This document shows, one piece after another, positions 45,151 through 58,800 of a stretch of 64,000 nt of DNA. Origin of the DNA: Mytilus edulis (Eukaryota; Mollusca; Bivalvia; Mytilida; Mytilidae). The DNA is taken from positions 90,430,255-90,494,254 of the forward strand of contig NC_092346.1 of the NCBI RefSeq assembly GCF_963676685.1, read 5' to 3'. The number at the start of each line of letters is the position of its first letter. Position 1 is the first letter of the stretch. The notes under the pieces are model-generated. The model was given only the letters and a program-made list of their open reading frames with translations. It did no database searches and was not told the DNA's origin. The position numbers and the translations under genes are program-made.

Positions 45151-45930
45151 CCGTAGAGAAAACTAGAAGCTCCTACAGAGCCTGTGACGCTCACCGTTGT
45201 GCATATTTAACAACGGACACAGATAGATTCATGACAAAATTGTATTTTGGTGATGGTGATGATTTTGAAGATCTTACTTGACTGAACATTCTTGCTGCTT
45301 ACAATTATATCTATCTATAATGAACTTGGCCCAGTAGTTACAGTGGAAAAGATTTTATAAAAATTTACCAAAATTTACTAAATTTATGAAAATTTGTGAA
45401 AATTGTTTAAAATTTACTATAAAGGGCAATTACATCCTACGAGGTCGACTAACCATTTTGGTCATGTTGACTTGTTTGTAGATCTTACTTTGCTGTTTAA
45501 AGTTCATTTCTATCTATAACAGCATACAATAATGATAACCAATTTTTCTTAAAATTACCAATTCAGGGGCAGCAACCCAATAACGGATTGCCTCCTCAGG
45601 GCGGATATGACCTAATGAACAATTTTGTTAGATTTGCTTTAAATGCTTTGGTTTCAGAGATAACACTCAAAACCTGCATTTTACACTATGTATTGTTTTA
45701 GCCATCTTGGATCTGTGGAGCGCGGGGTCATTCAACACATTTTTAAAACTAGATACAGTAATGATGATTGTGAACAAGTTTGATTAAATTTTGTCTTAGT
45801 AGTTTCAGAAGAGAAGATTTTAATGATAGATAACAAAAACTTAAGAAAAATTGATAAAAATTGACAATAAAGGGCAATAACTCATTTAGGGGTCAACTTA
45901 CCATTATGCCATTTGTTAAAAAGCTCTTAT
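45150..45930 (+). repeat. Bivalve dispersed repeat 'AAAGGGCAATAACTC'
   Basis: Contains gtgacgctcaccgttgtgc, ataaagggcaattacatcc, ggtcgactaaccattttggtcatgttgac, aattcaggggcagcaaccca, gccatcttggatctg and gacaataaagggcaataactcatttaggggtcaac. The aagggcaat block occurs twice, so two tandem units are implied. I recognise this as a repeat common in bivalve genomes. Confidence 0.65.
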
Positions 45931-46022
45931 GTTTAGAATTTTCCTTTTAGTTCGGTATTTTTGCTTTTTCAAACATTTCTGTTCATTATCTAAAAACATG
46001 TCTATGTTAAGGTTTCCATGAA

Positions 46023-46093
46023 ATCTTCACGTCTTGGCATGTTTTCTATCTTAAACAGTTTAAGATGGAAAACATATGCCCAGACGTGAAGAT
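46023..46093. repeat. Hairpin, 34/36-bp arms
   Basis: atcttcacgtcttggcatgt... pairs with ...acatatgcccagacgtgaagat around a one-base loop at 46057; a few mismatches. Confidence 0.8.
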
Positions 46094-46696
46094 ATAAAAT
46101 ATCTTATAGATGAATTACTTTACAGCTAATATTTTACAAATGAGAAAGATATTTCCTCGATTGTGGAAAAATATTTTATTCTACGTCGATTCACATAAAT
46201 TACACAAATACAATACAACTTCCGAATTAGTGTCTCTTTATAATAAGGTAATTTCTTGTTTGATTTTTTTTTCCATATATTTGAAACTGATAACACAAGT
46301 GCTGTTGTGAATAATTGAGGTGGATTATAAAATTTAAATTTTCCCAAATTATTTCAATTAGACTAAAAACAAGAAAAAATATTAAAGAAAGGACAAAACA
46401 GAAAATCGAGTAAAGAAAACTATTTATTTGAAGTATCATATGATTACTTCAAATTATTTACCTCGGTTGATTTTGATATATGCCTCTGATTTATTTTATG
46501 TAACATTTCAAAATTACATAACAATAACATGAATAACACATATACACTTTATTGAACCAATACAAAACAAAACATAAAAGTTTAATTAAGACACTACAAC
46601 CGACGATTTCTTTCATATAAAAGTTGCAAGGTTTTAGAATTAAATCATGTAAATCATCTGCGAATTACGCGTATCCATGTGCTTTATTTCAAATTG

Positions 46697-46860
46697 TTAT
46701 TTACGTCCAAACAAGGAACCAAGATCTGGCAGAAGACCAACAGATTCTGTGCATTGGTTACAATGTTTTGCACAGTACTTCTGTCCAAATGTGTTTCTGC
46801 ATATGTTGGTTATATTAATCGTTAGGCAGTCATTACCAAGTATATTACCACAAGTTCCGG
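46697..46860 (-). CDS. Gene 3 terminal exon: ShKT-like domain 2 and stop
   Basis: 164 bp, acceptor tactttcag, 53 codons then TAA at 46699-46697. Six cysteines at residues 434, 442, 451, 460, 464 and 467 repeat the closing C-x3-C-x2-C of the first ShKT domain, but the D and W are absent, so this copy is diverged. The last 15 residues (SVGLLPDLGSLFGRK) form a short tail. Confidence 0.75.
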
Positions 46861-49800
46861 CTGAAAGTAGACACGAATAAATTACTAATAAACAACTTTA
46901 AGTCGTGGTTTGTACATATTTGATATTTATTTGTTTTTCTTCTTTTCGTCAAATTTGTGCTTTTCTGGGTTTGCTGTTTGGAATCCTTGGTGATTTTTTT
47001 TATCCACAAAGCTCTGAAACTTTGGTACTTTATTCGCCATTCTGTTTCCTGTTGTCGTCAACGAAGTACACAATTTTGATCTTAATCATTCTATCTCTGA
47101 TGTATTCGGTTACAAATTCTTTGGATTTTTTTTTCTTTATCTGAATTGTAAATTTGGAAATCGGGTATCACTGATGAGTCTTTTAAACAAAAAATGCGTA
47201 TGATAACAAAAATAATTCTTTATTATGCCGAGTTTTATACGGTTATTGAACTCGAATAGAACTTCTATTTAAAACACAAATTAGATCTTTAAATGAAATA
47301 TAATAAAGTGTTCTTTAATCTTTTTTTGATTCTATGATTTAAGATAAATGCTAGATTAATAAGTCCGGGGATAAAACAAGAAAAAAACCACCCCAAAAAT
47401 ACCCAAGCAATGGTAAAGTTAATATAAACTTAGATCTAAAAACACTTTCATTATAATAACAATAGTATACAGGGATAATTCAATATACAAACTACAAAAT
47501 TAAAAACTTTTTTTAGACTTATATTTACGATACCACAGAAAAGGTTGTTATAGCTGATTATAGCTCTTCTTTAAAACTTTCAGTTAACTTGAAATTTTTT
47601 TGTTTAGACCACATCTGTCGAGAAAGATTGTCTTTCAGGTCCCCAAGCAATGACCAAATTGAATAATTGTATTTCGTGTAATGAATTTGACCTTTAATAA
47701 ACGAAATGACCAGTTTTGAAAATTATTTCCTTTACATTTAGAAAAAATCTAAACTTTATGACTTGCTAAAAGTTCCGGACTTGTTTCAGACAATATTAGT
47801 TAATTCGACCCTTTTAAGACAATTATAGGTTTCAAATAAAAAATGTTAGCAGAAGCAACAGTTTTGGCATAGAGAGAGAATCCGAAATACGTTATTCAAA
47901 ATCAAATTTAATTTCTCTATACTGTAGGAGGTGGCATAACTCTGATAATAATAATGAAAGTTGTACATTTGCCACTTTAATTTAATGTAACTAATATATT
48001 TGGTTCACCACATAAGGACATATCGTGATATTGTTTTAACATACACAATATAAGGCCAAGTTCCAGTTCGACTGGTAAGTTTGGAAGATAAAGTTACTTT
48101 CAAAACATTTAAAGGGACAAAATACAAATGAGCAATACTGTGATAGCAATGTCATACACAAGCGCTACAGACTTAATAAGCAAGCACTATGAATTTAATT
48201 TTAACATTGCAATGAAATTTACATGCTTGAGAATATTCTTATTCCGTATTTGCAACGGAAAGGGTATGCATTTAAACAATACACACCATGTGTCTCAAAT
48301 AAGTTGTCAAATCGAGTCATTGTGATAAATGCAAATGTTCAATAAATGTTCAATAACTAAAAGAAAATGATTTAAAAAATCCAAAAGCTGTAGCTAGACT
48401 TATACATATAATTATGTACTTACCATGAGCGATTACTAATAAGAAATTGCAACAGTTATAGTTTTGAACTTAGTATAACGTTATTTCTTAGTTTTAAGGA
48501 GGGTACGCGTAGCCATTTTATAATTAGGGAATAACAGTTTACTCACATGCAATTGTTGGAAGAAGTTGTGATTGAGGGGCTCCTGCAAATATATATATAT
48601 ATATAACATATTCAATTTAAATCATATGACCACTTAGTCCAATTACGTTTGGTTTTTAGATTTACTAGAATATATACTTTAAAGCATTCTCCCTGAAAAA
48701 CAAAACATATGTTATTCATGAACCATACATAAAAAAAATCAGTCACACTCTGTAATAGAAAAATATATGACAAAATGTTCCTTTCTTTTCAGTAACAATA
48801 ACGTCACCCCTGGTCCTCTGTTAACAGGAGACATCCGTTGTTGAAAAATGTCTTTATGATTAACATACCCTTTTATTTTTCAAAAGAAAGGGTTTGTTAT
48901 ATATATCATCTACAATAGATAATTCAGCTGATTTTTAATTTTTCATCTTCATGCCTTATATATATCATGTAATGTGTTACGATGCTAGATAACAACTGAC
49001 GAGGAAAGGTCACAACCAACCACCGAAACTTGATTTTTTTCGAAAGCTATTTGTTCCAGTAGTCAAGCGCGCCCGGCATAGTGCAACACAATTCGGTGCC
49101 ACGATATTTCTCAGTAGCATTAATTCCAATACCGACCAGAGAATAACATAAATTTGCTTCCACCATTATCCTTCAACATTTTAGTTCGCTATATAGAGGA
49201 TGTATTATTATTGAATGAAAACCGTGCAGGATGCAAACTATGCTATTTTATTTGTTTCATTTCTAGACTAAAATCTAAAACTTAACTATCGATCAGTGCA
49301 CGCACATCTGATGGTTCAAATATGTCAGTATTGTCATCAAAGGTTCAGTCTTATAATTTGATACGGGAGACGCGAGTTTCGTCTACGCACGACTCAGGGA
49401 CTCACAGATAAAAAAAAGTTAGAAAGCAAAACAAGTTTAAAGTTGAAAAGCATAGAAGACCGAAAATTTCAAAAATAGATATGCCAAACACGGATTAAAC
49501 CCTGTAATGAGAATTGTATACAATATATATTGCGAATATAACAAGTTAGTAAAAAAAAATGACTTTGTGCATTGGTAAACATGAATATGAACTGGAGATG
49601 AAACTAAGTGTAACTATATAGCATAATATATGCATAATTCATGTATAACAAAATCAATATTCGCAATATACAAATCTTATTAACAGGGTTTATCAATAAC
49701 ATCTTGATAGAAGTTTATCCACATGAAAAATGTCTACACGGATCTTATTCACGTGAAAGTTAAAAACATCAAATTTCAATCTGGGATGTGTGCATTTTAT

Positions 49801-52800
49801 TTCATCGAAATTTTCAAATTCTTTATGTTCTAAATGCAACTTTGTTAACATTACAAAAATTTAACATAATGGTATTTTTCATTCGTCGTTTTAACAATTT
49901 CTTGACAAATGCAACTTATGATAGGATTTTCGCTCGTCATGAAAAACAAAACATAGTCATGATAAAGTGATTACTGATCCTGAACAGCCGAAAGCGTCTT
50001 CAGTCTTGATAGGAACTCTTGTTGCCAAAGCCATAACTTTTTTTTAATTGTTTTTTTCTGTCTTCTTAGGCTTTTCATCTCGTCTCTTTCTAGTCATTAT
50101 TTGTGTTTTTTTTATATTATTCTTTTTAGATCACCCTTACCCGGATAGGTTTTTGTCTCCGTTTATCTTTCGCTATCAACGTTAAGTATTTTTGGTGTTA
50201 TTGCTAATTTATTTACAGCTCGATACAAACAAAACACTGTTAATTTATGTTGAAGGTATATAACAAGGTGGGGTGAATTTTCACAGTGGGCATAAAATTC
50301 TTTCGAAAGCGCAAATTAACTTATAAATAATACTTCGTTCGTGATGAAGCCCTAAAGAATATACAGTTGTAGAAAAACTGAATACAACAATATCTTAAAC
50401 ATGCATAATAAAAATCATATTACCTATACTACTTTGACATAATGAACAGAATCTTGGACATCTGTGTCTGGCTATTGTATGAACAGGACCGTAAGTTGTT
50501 CTACATATTCCAATAGAATTGTTCCAATTGCGGCAGCTAAAATTTATATCTTCGTAGTCAGTGCAACCAAGTGGAAAATGTTCGTTTATTATTGGTACAG
50601 CTAAAAGAACGAAACATTCGCACGTTTATTACAATGAGCAAAACGAACAACAGATTTACTAGACAGTACAACGGAACGCACCAATTAACTTATTTCTACA
50701 GTTACAGAACGAATAACGCAACATACAGGACTCATGTTCCTTAACTTGATACACAACTCGACGCATTTGAACGATTACACTGTTTCGAAAACATACATTT
50801 TCTTTGTCTATTTAGAAAATTTATTGTAAAGCGAATTCATAATAAACTGCATTCTCAAGTTTCCAACAGGATGACCACTAAGTTGATTTAGATAAATCAA
50901 AGACGGATAATAATATGCAAATCAGAGTCAAAAGTTACTCAATGCAAAAGGAAGTTATAGCTAGCTAAGGTAGCCATATGTGATAATTGAATACTACGAC
51001 ACTAAAACAGAATGAAATAATAAATTTAATACCAGAACAAGTTTCATTATTAACGGAAATAAGTAATAAATAAGTTGTGTCTTACGAGTTTTTTTTTTAA
51101 TTTCATCATTAAGCATACACCAGACGAAACTGGAAAGCCCAAGAAGTATAAGTACCTCATAACTTGATGAACTATTTATCCAGGAAAGAATATAAAAGTT
51201 TAGCCAAATAAATCATTAATAAATATTATTTGTTGTGGATAGTTAGTGATGTTTTTCTTTGACAGAAAAAACACAAAAGTAAACTAAATAACACTGTAAA
51301 TGGGTTTCTGTTTTTTAAAACAAAAAAAAACACGTTTAACCCGGATCATACAATAAGTTTGACAGACTTACGCGTATATTCCATGTATATCACATAAAAA
51401 CATCGAGTTTCTCCTGGTATACTAAAAATATAGAAACAATCATTTCAAAATATTATTTTTTTAAAATGTATAATCAGATTCGAGACTTAAACTATATACT
51501 CTGGCACTCAATGACAACACGATACCATACATATCACTAAAGCATTACATCATTGTGTGAGGTGTAAATGAAATTGCAAAATTTAGTATTATAAAACCAA
51601 TGCTTATATTGTGTTAACATGTGTCGAGAAAATCAAAAGATTTTGAAGCATAGGACTCAATTACATTTAATTTACTAGCTGTATTTGGCATACTCATTCG
51701 AAATGTTTGGTCCTTAATGTTTATTTTTAAAAACATTAACATAGTTTATAAATTTTTAGTAATATTAAAACATTAATTGTACCTATCCTTAACAATATGC
51801 CGTGTCTTTATATCTCTTATATACACAACACTTTCAGATCATGTAAATGAGAGATGTCACATTGGCAATCATAACACATCTTCGTATTACTAGTGTACCA
51901 ATATTTTAATCTGCATCGAAATAACATCTTCATTCTCGATTATCCACAGATAGCTATTAATTGTTCAGTAATACATACTTTGGAAGATATATATTGAAAC
52001 AGAATCTGTCTTTTCCTGTTGATCCTGGAGGTGGGGTAAACGTAACATCTGTCGTGCAATTACCAAACAATTTAGTATTATCAGCAGATGTAAAAATATG
52101 AAGATCGTTCGATGGTCCCTCTGTCTGTTTTACAAAGGGACTGAAAAAGAAATACATTTTCTGACACTTACAAGTTTCACAAAGTGACAAACACATGTGT
52201 TTATTAATTCCATGATTCATTACTGTTCACACATTTAGTGTAAACATTATTAGAACTACAAGTAACATACATTCAAAAGCGGTGTAATAAAGTCAACGAC
52301 AGTTTAAACGATCAACAATCATGATAAACACTATCATGCGCGTCACTGATGAGTATTGTGTAGACGAAACGTATGGCGTATCAAATTATATGAGAATAGT
52401 ACCTTTTGATAACTATTAGTTGTGTGTTCCTCTGTCCTGTATGCTCTCCCATTTATTTATATTGTAGTCCTGTCATAGGATGTTGTCATTTTAATATTAT
52501 ATTTAACATTGCCATAAAAGCGGGAGGTTTGGCTAACCGCAAAACCAGGTTCAACCCACCATTTGTTCTTAAAATGTCTCGTACCAAGTCAGTAAAATGA
52601 CCATGTTATATTGTAGTTCGTTTCTGAGTGTGTTGCATTTTAGTGTTGTGTTTCTGTTGTGTCGTTGTTCTCCTCTTATATTTGATGTGTTTCTCTCAGT
52701 TTTAGTTTGTAACCAGGATTTTTTTTATCAATCGATTTATGAATTTCAAACAGAGGTATACTGATGTTGCCTTTATTCATAAGGCATTAACAACTTTGAC

Positions 52801-55800
52801 TTTTAAAAAAAGTATCTTATCACCACACAAAGATTACAAAAGAATAACATATAGATTTTCTTGGATCAAAACACTTACAAACCAAACCATAGCATGCATA
52901 GACTGAAATTGACAGGATCTTTTTCTCATAAATTATATTATATTACACTATAACTAGAGGTAAAGAAGACTTTGTAGAGTGGTACACGATATCTTCATAT
53001 CAAGATTAATTGCACACAAATTTGAGGGAGGCTGTGATAAGATGTCAATGCTACTAAGCACTGACCACTAAGGATAGACACAAATAAGCATTCACACCAA
53101 TAGACATACACACGAAAACATTAAAAAGTTCTCCTGATATAAAACATTATCATTTAGGGTAAAACTTTAAGGACATAAATAGGAAAAATGAAAAACTTGC
53201 CCGAGTACTAATTACTAGCTACTGAGATTCACAAATTGTCAGACATAAACAAGGAAGTAGGATAAAATAAAACTTACCAGACAGGGTAAAATCCACCAGA
53301 CATAAACAATAAAGCATGACATGATTTCCCTGGTACACATTGTGTTACAGAGTCATGTGGTATTGTTGGCGTGATAAAGTAGGGCTATAATATTTATATA
53401 AAAGAAAACATATATATTAGAAAGTTCATAAGAATTCACATGGTTTTGTCTGAAATTTGTTCAAAATAAATATTGATCTCAATGGCGAATTAACAAGCGA
53501 AATCTGTATAAATTGTAGGTTTTCTTTTTGTTTCGATAGAATATAGACACCAGTTAATAAAAGAAAAAGTACTATCTTTGTATCAAAATGCATTATTTTT
53601 CTTTATATTCAGAACGCATTGTTTACATGAGGCATATTAATACATTTTATGTCAGAGAAGTCTATGTAGAATAGCCTAGACGTATTTAAATTATTCAAGT
53701 TAGCTGACAATAGGTAGAATTTAAATCTAAATAGATAATTTCACCCAAACACACCTGACTTGTTTCCACTTGATGCTGATAAGAATCTGCAAAAGACAAT
53801 AGTGTCTTAATTTATATGAAAAAAGAATGTGTCAATGGGACACAGGTTTCCTCACTTTCAAACATTTAACAAGTCGGTATACAAATTCAAACCTTTTAAT
53901 TTTCTTTTCTTATTAACTTAATTAAGTCCGTTTTCCGCTAAACTGACGATGTTCTCTCACTTAAGCTTAATAATTCAAAGTTTGGTTTGCTTCTTCGACC
54001 TTGGGATAAAACATACGACAGTCTGCGTCACATATCGACTTACATCAAGACATTGACAATGAGGTATAATGTTTGGATTAAAATTTTACGACAAAAGAAA
54101 TAATTTCAGCTTTTCAGTCCAAACTTTGTCATAACTATGCAATAGGGCATCAGCACATAAAACGATATTCCAGGGCTTGTATTTCCTATCAAGATTTCCT
54201 TGATGAATGGTTGCTGCTTACAAGTAAGCTATTGAACCAATGTTCTTAAATAGTTGAAATCATTTTTTTATAAATTTTACGGACACATTCACGTGTTGAT
54301 TGTAGAATAACTGATTCACATATGACATTAGATATGTTCCAATTATCGTGACAACATCCTGGCGCCTATTCTGATACTGTGACCTGTCGAATACGACGTG
54401 TCACCAGGATGTTCTTTCATAAGTAACGATATGGGTGGCACATATGGAGCGGACTCAGAATATACGTCCGAAGCAAGTTTTTTTTTTATCATGGCGTAGT
54501 AAGTTATTTTCGACTTATAAATGTGAATGTCCCTTTTGAGACTTTGCATCTTTTTATGATATGTTTTTCGTATGTAGTCATTAGATTCGGGATAAAGTGC
54601 TCGAAATCGATCTTAAAAGTTATTTATGGTTGATTTTTAATTTTTTGCTAAGTAGCCAAAAAACCACAAGAACTTTAAACTAAATAATATAAGGGTAATT
54701 TGATCTAAGAACAAGGTTCACATACACGTAAGCCAACTATGGCCTCAAATTCCAACTATGTTATAAAATATCAAAAGGGCCATACGATGGGAATAATTTT
54801 TTTCTATAGCCTTACATTTAGGTAAATTATGTGTATCCATAAGTGAACATTCTAGGCTCCAAGTTTGTTACAGTTTAGATAAAATACGATGATGTTGTGT
54901 GCATACTTCGGAACTAAAAACGTGAGGAAAGCATTGCCCGTCCGTAATCTACGATCCTAAAAATAATGTAACCATAATATGCTAATGATAATATTTGATC
55001 GGTAGAGACATAACAATTCTTGAGCATGTTTAACTGTCAGCGTCACTCAAGCTAAAACTATTTTAAATCATTAAAAAAAACGTGATTAAGGGTCATTACT
55101 GATAATTGATATAACAACTCTTGTTATGAAACATTTGCAGTATTTTTGGCATGGTTAAAAACATGAACATCGTTGAACGAATTTTACATAACCATTGAAG
55201 TAGGACAAATAAAGATGCAAAGGTCATTACATTGCTATATTTACCTGGAGATTTAATTTCAACCTCAAAACAGAATTCATCGCTAGTTAACCTGAAAACA
55301 GTAGAAGAACAGTATTAGTATAAAAATGGTGAATGTATAAAGCTGCCAACAGAACTTGTGTAGGCTTAGTTCAACTAAGCCTACACAAGTTAACAATATA
55401 TCATCAGTCATCAAGCTGAATAGGAGCAAATCAATTTAATACTTTCATTTGATATTGTTACACAAATTCATCTTCATATCTTTTATGAACCATCTATCGT
55501 TCTACATTTGTAAATGCATGTACCAAAGCAGGAATATTAGAGTGTTGTCCGTTCGTTTGATGTGATTTATCATTTGATTAGGGACTTTCCGTTTTGAATT
55601 TTTCCTTGGAGTTCAGTACTTTTGTGATTTTACTCTTTCGTAATCTAAATAACCCAATGTCTGACAGTTTGTATTAACATACATTATATTTCCTACAGTT
55701 TACTGGGAAAATGAAATGAAATTGAAATGTTTATAAGCTATGAACAGCAAACATGTTAAGGAGGCCATTTTTCATTGGTGTTTTACATTTCATTCTTTAA

Positions 55801-58800
55801 TTTTTTGAAATGACAAAACTATATCAATATGGAAAAGATCGTTGAAAAATAATGCAATGGACGCACAATAAGTCAAACGTCGTTAAAGTCTCAAGGAGAC
55901 ATCTAATTGTTTCGATTATAGTATTATTTTAAAAGATAAACATGTAAATCTATTTCCGTTGTTGTTTCTGAAAACTGTTTCTACCTAGCTATAATCTGAT
56001 TAGATTTAATGAGTCTTAAATCATCAATTAAGAACAACAACCCTTTTTGAAGTCATACAATGGTTTCGGTTATATTGGCATTTTTCTTGAACCTGAATTG
56101 CTTATAATATTTGCTCGCGATTGTTTTAAATTTGTTATGTTGAAGGAAGAAAAAAATCACAAAGTTTACATTCGTACCAAAACGTCAGACGGCTTTAGCA
56201 AACATGACGCTATAGTATAGAAGAGCCTTGAATATCGATCAAAAGACAACTGCAAATTCTACTTACATGCTACCTTTATGAAAATTAGCTTCTGGAAACT
56301 CTATTACTTAGTAAACTCTCGACAAAATGACTATATCTGTTGAAATATGTCAAAGTACCTACTCTCTAGTATCGCCTGTTTGTACACAGGTTTTGTGTAC
56401 ACCAGTTGTTGTACCTACAACAATCACATAACACAGGAAGGTACCAGGATTTTTGGGATCTTGTATTACTGTTGTCCCTTTTGATGACAGGCCTGCTTCA
56501 ACAGGTCCATATCTTACTGAAGGTTGTCTATAAAAACAATGTTCATAGAAGTATTTCATTTAATGCATGATTTTGTCGCTGTGCACTCGGTATCACAACG
56601 TTTTGCTTAATTTTTATAATAAGTGGTTTTTGGCAGTTGAAATACTGTGTCTAACAATCCTTGAAACGATTAATATGGGCAGAACAATAATTGTTCATTT
56701 TAAGATTGGCAAATATGTTTTTCCCTTCCATCATCAACATAGACTTTTGTATTTGATGTTTATATATCCCAAGTCTGTGGCCCTTCATAATCCCAAATGA
56801 AATTGGTATGTACCCCAATCATATCAATATTTGAAACATTTTCTATTCTCCATATTGGCATACATTGAGAGGTGAAGCAAACTTTTCAAACTGGGTATAA
56901 TTAATCGTTTTCTTCGGAAATGCTGTACATAATCAGAAATATGCCGTTTTTCCCAGTTGTTCAATTAATTGATAGCGTCATGGATTAGGTGTTTATTGTA
57001 TACTTATTTGGAAACTACATATATTGTAATCTTGGAACGTCGCAATAAAAAAAACCAAACTGCATACCTGACTCGTAAGTATCTTCCCAAATGCATGATG
57101 CTTGAAAACCTTATATCTTTTTATTGCGTGATGTTTGCTTCAAGATAGAAGACTTTTTATAGCGCAACAGTTCTACACGATTTAATTACTTGGAAATCGT
57201 AAGTAAGCAGCATGCATGCCTTAAATGATTGCATCATTCCTTCTTGTGATTTTACCTTTTGGGGATTTCTAAATGTCACTCTTACTTACTGAGAACTTGA
57301 TGTGACTGTAAATGGAATTGAACATTCTTCATGCAAAACACATACTACCTTCTGTGGTAATACATGGTCTCCAATACTGGCACCCGGCTGAAATAATACA
57401 TTTAAAGAACACACATTTTACTTTCTTTTACTTACAGATGAAGCATAATATCAGGTTTGTATTTAATCGTACTAGTGGCTGTAGAATTTCATTTAACACA
57501 ATTCAAAGTGTTCATTTCGTACTGCAACTTAAACATACTGATCATAAAATCTAATCGTCTTCTCTTACTTTAAATGTTTCATTCTAATACTAAATTATAT
57601 CCTAACATTGGATATTTGTAAAACAAAATGCTTATCATCTATAGAATGTACTATATCAAGTGTTAAATGTTTTTCGTCTATTAGTATCGTCATATGGTTG
57701 CAGCTTCATATATGAATGGTGTATACTTTCTCTGTAAAGTTTCAGTTTTCTCTACGGTTATATATAAACTACATATGTTGGCATGTGAGGCTTTGTACTT
57801 TTACAATACAAATAGCTAAAATGTTTTGCACATTTTCTCTCTAAATTACTTCTTAAATTGATCAACTAGCAAGGTCGTATAGTTAACAGCCCATTAATCA
57901 TGTAAATAATTAATAAGTTGTTAGTATGAAGCAAGTGCAGTCTTATATAAAATACCCTCGTTATCAATGCATGTGATTATGTATACTGTGGATTCATTTA
58001 TTTTCGTGGGTACCAATTTTCGTGGTTTGGGGAAAACTTGCATATTCGTGGGTTTTTAAATTCGTGCTTTTTGTAAAGTTTGCATACATTCTTTAAGAAA
58101 ATTTGTAATTCGTTGAACATTTAAATTCGTGGTTCTTCAGTATCCACGGAATACACGAAAATTGGTATCCAACGAATATTAATGAATCCTCAGTACAATT
58201 GATAACCTCTTATATAAGGGCATTTCAAAATCAATTAGTTTTAAACAGAAGTTTTGTTGCAGTTTTTCTAACTGGAACTTGTTATTTTTTTTTCTATTTT
58301 GTCTAGTTTTTACTGATATGCTTATAATTTTTTTTATGTTCCACGTGATTTTGTGAAAAGTGCTGTTCAGAAGATAAGTTTTCGGAAGAAAAGGAGAACA
58401 AGATTTTGTTTACAGCAATTAGGAAGTATCTCATGTATCTTTCGTCAAGAAACAGATATTCAATGACGTTCAACCTTTACTCGTGATTGCTAGCGTAAAG
58501 TTTTCGGAGGCTCGATTTCAACTTCATCACCTGCAACTCATTGTTTAATAGCTTTATTTGAACCCTCTATCAAATTAATTGGACTTGAAAATCAAGCTTT
58601 GAAATATTGCATCAACGGGAAGGTATAAACTCCATTTTTAGCGCTGATGTTATGATAGTAAATAGAAATGAGTAATTATGACATACAATTTATACATTTA
58701 CCTGTGAGTGCGGAGCTGTGAGTGAATTACCATGAGCTAAACAAAGTAAAATATAAAGTATTGAGAACTATTTTCAACTTAGAACACTACAGAAAACTAA

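Larger units (their letters stand above)
46861..50423 (-). other. Last intron of gene 3
   Basis: Holds a short AT run (48588-48603), a fragment of the GTTTCGTCTAC repeat (49365-49495) and a palindromic MITE (49497-49691). The other open frames are not coding-like. Confidence 0.5.
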
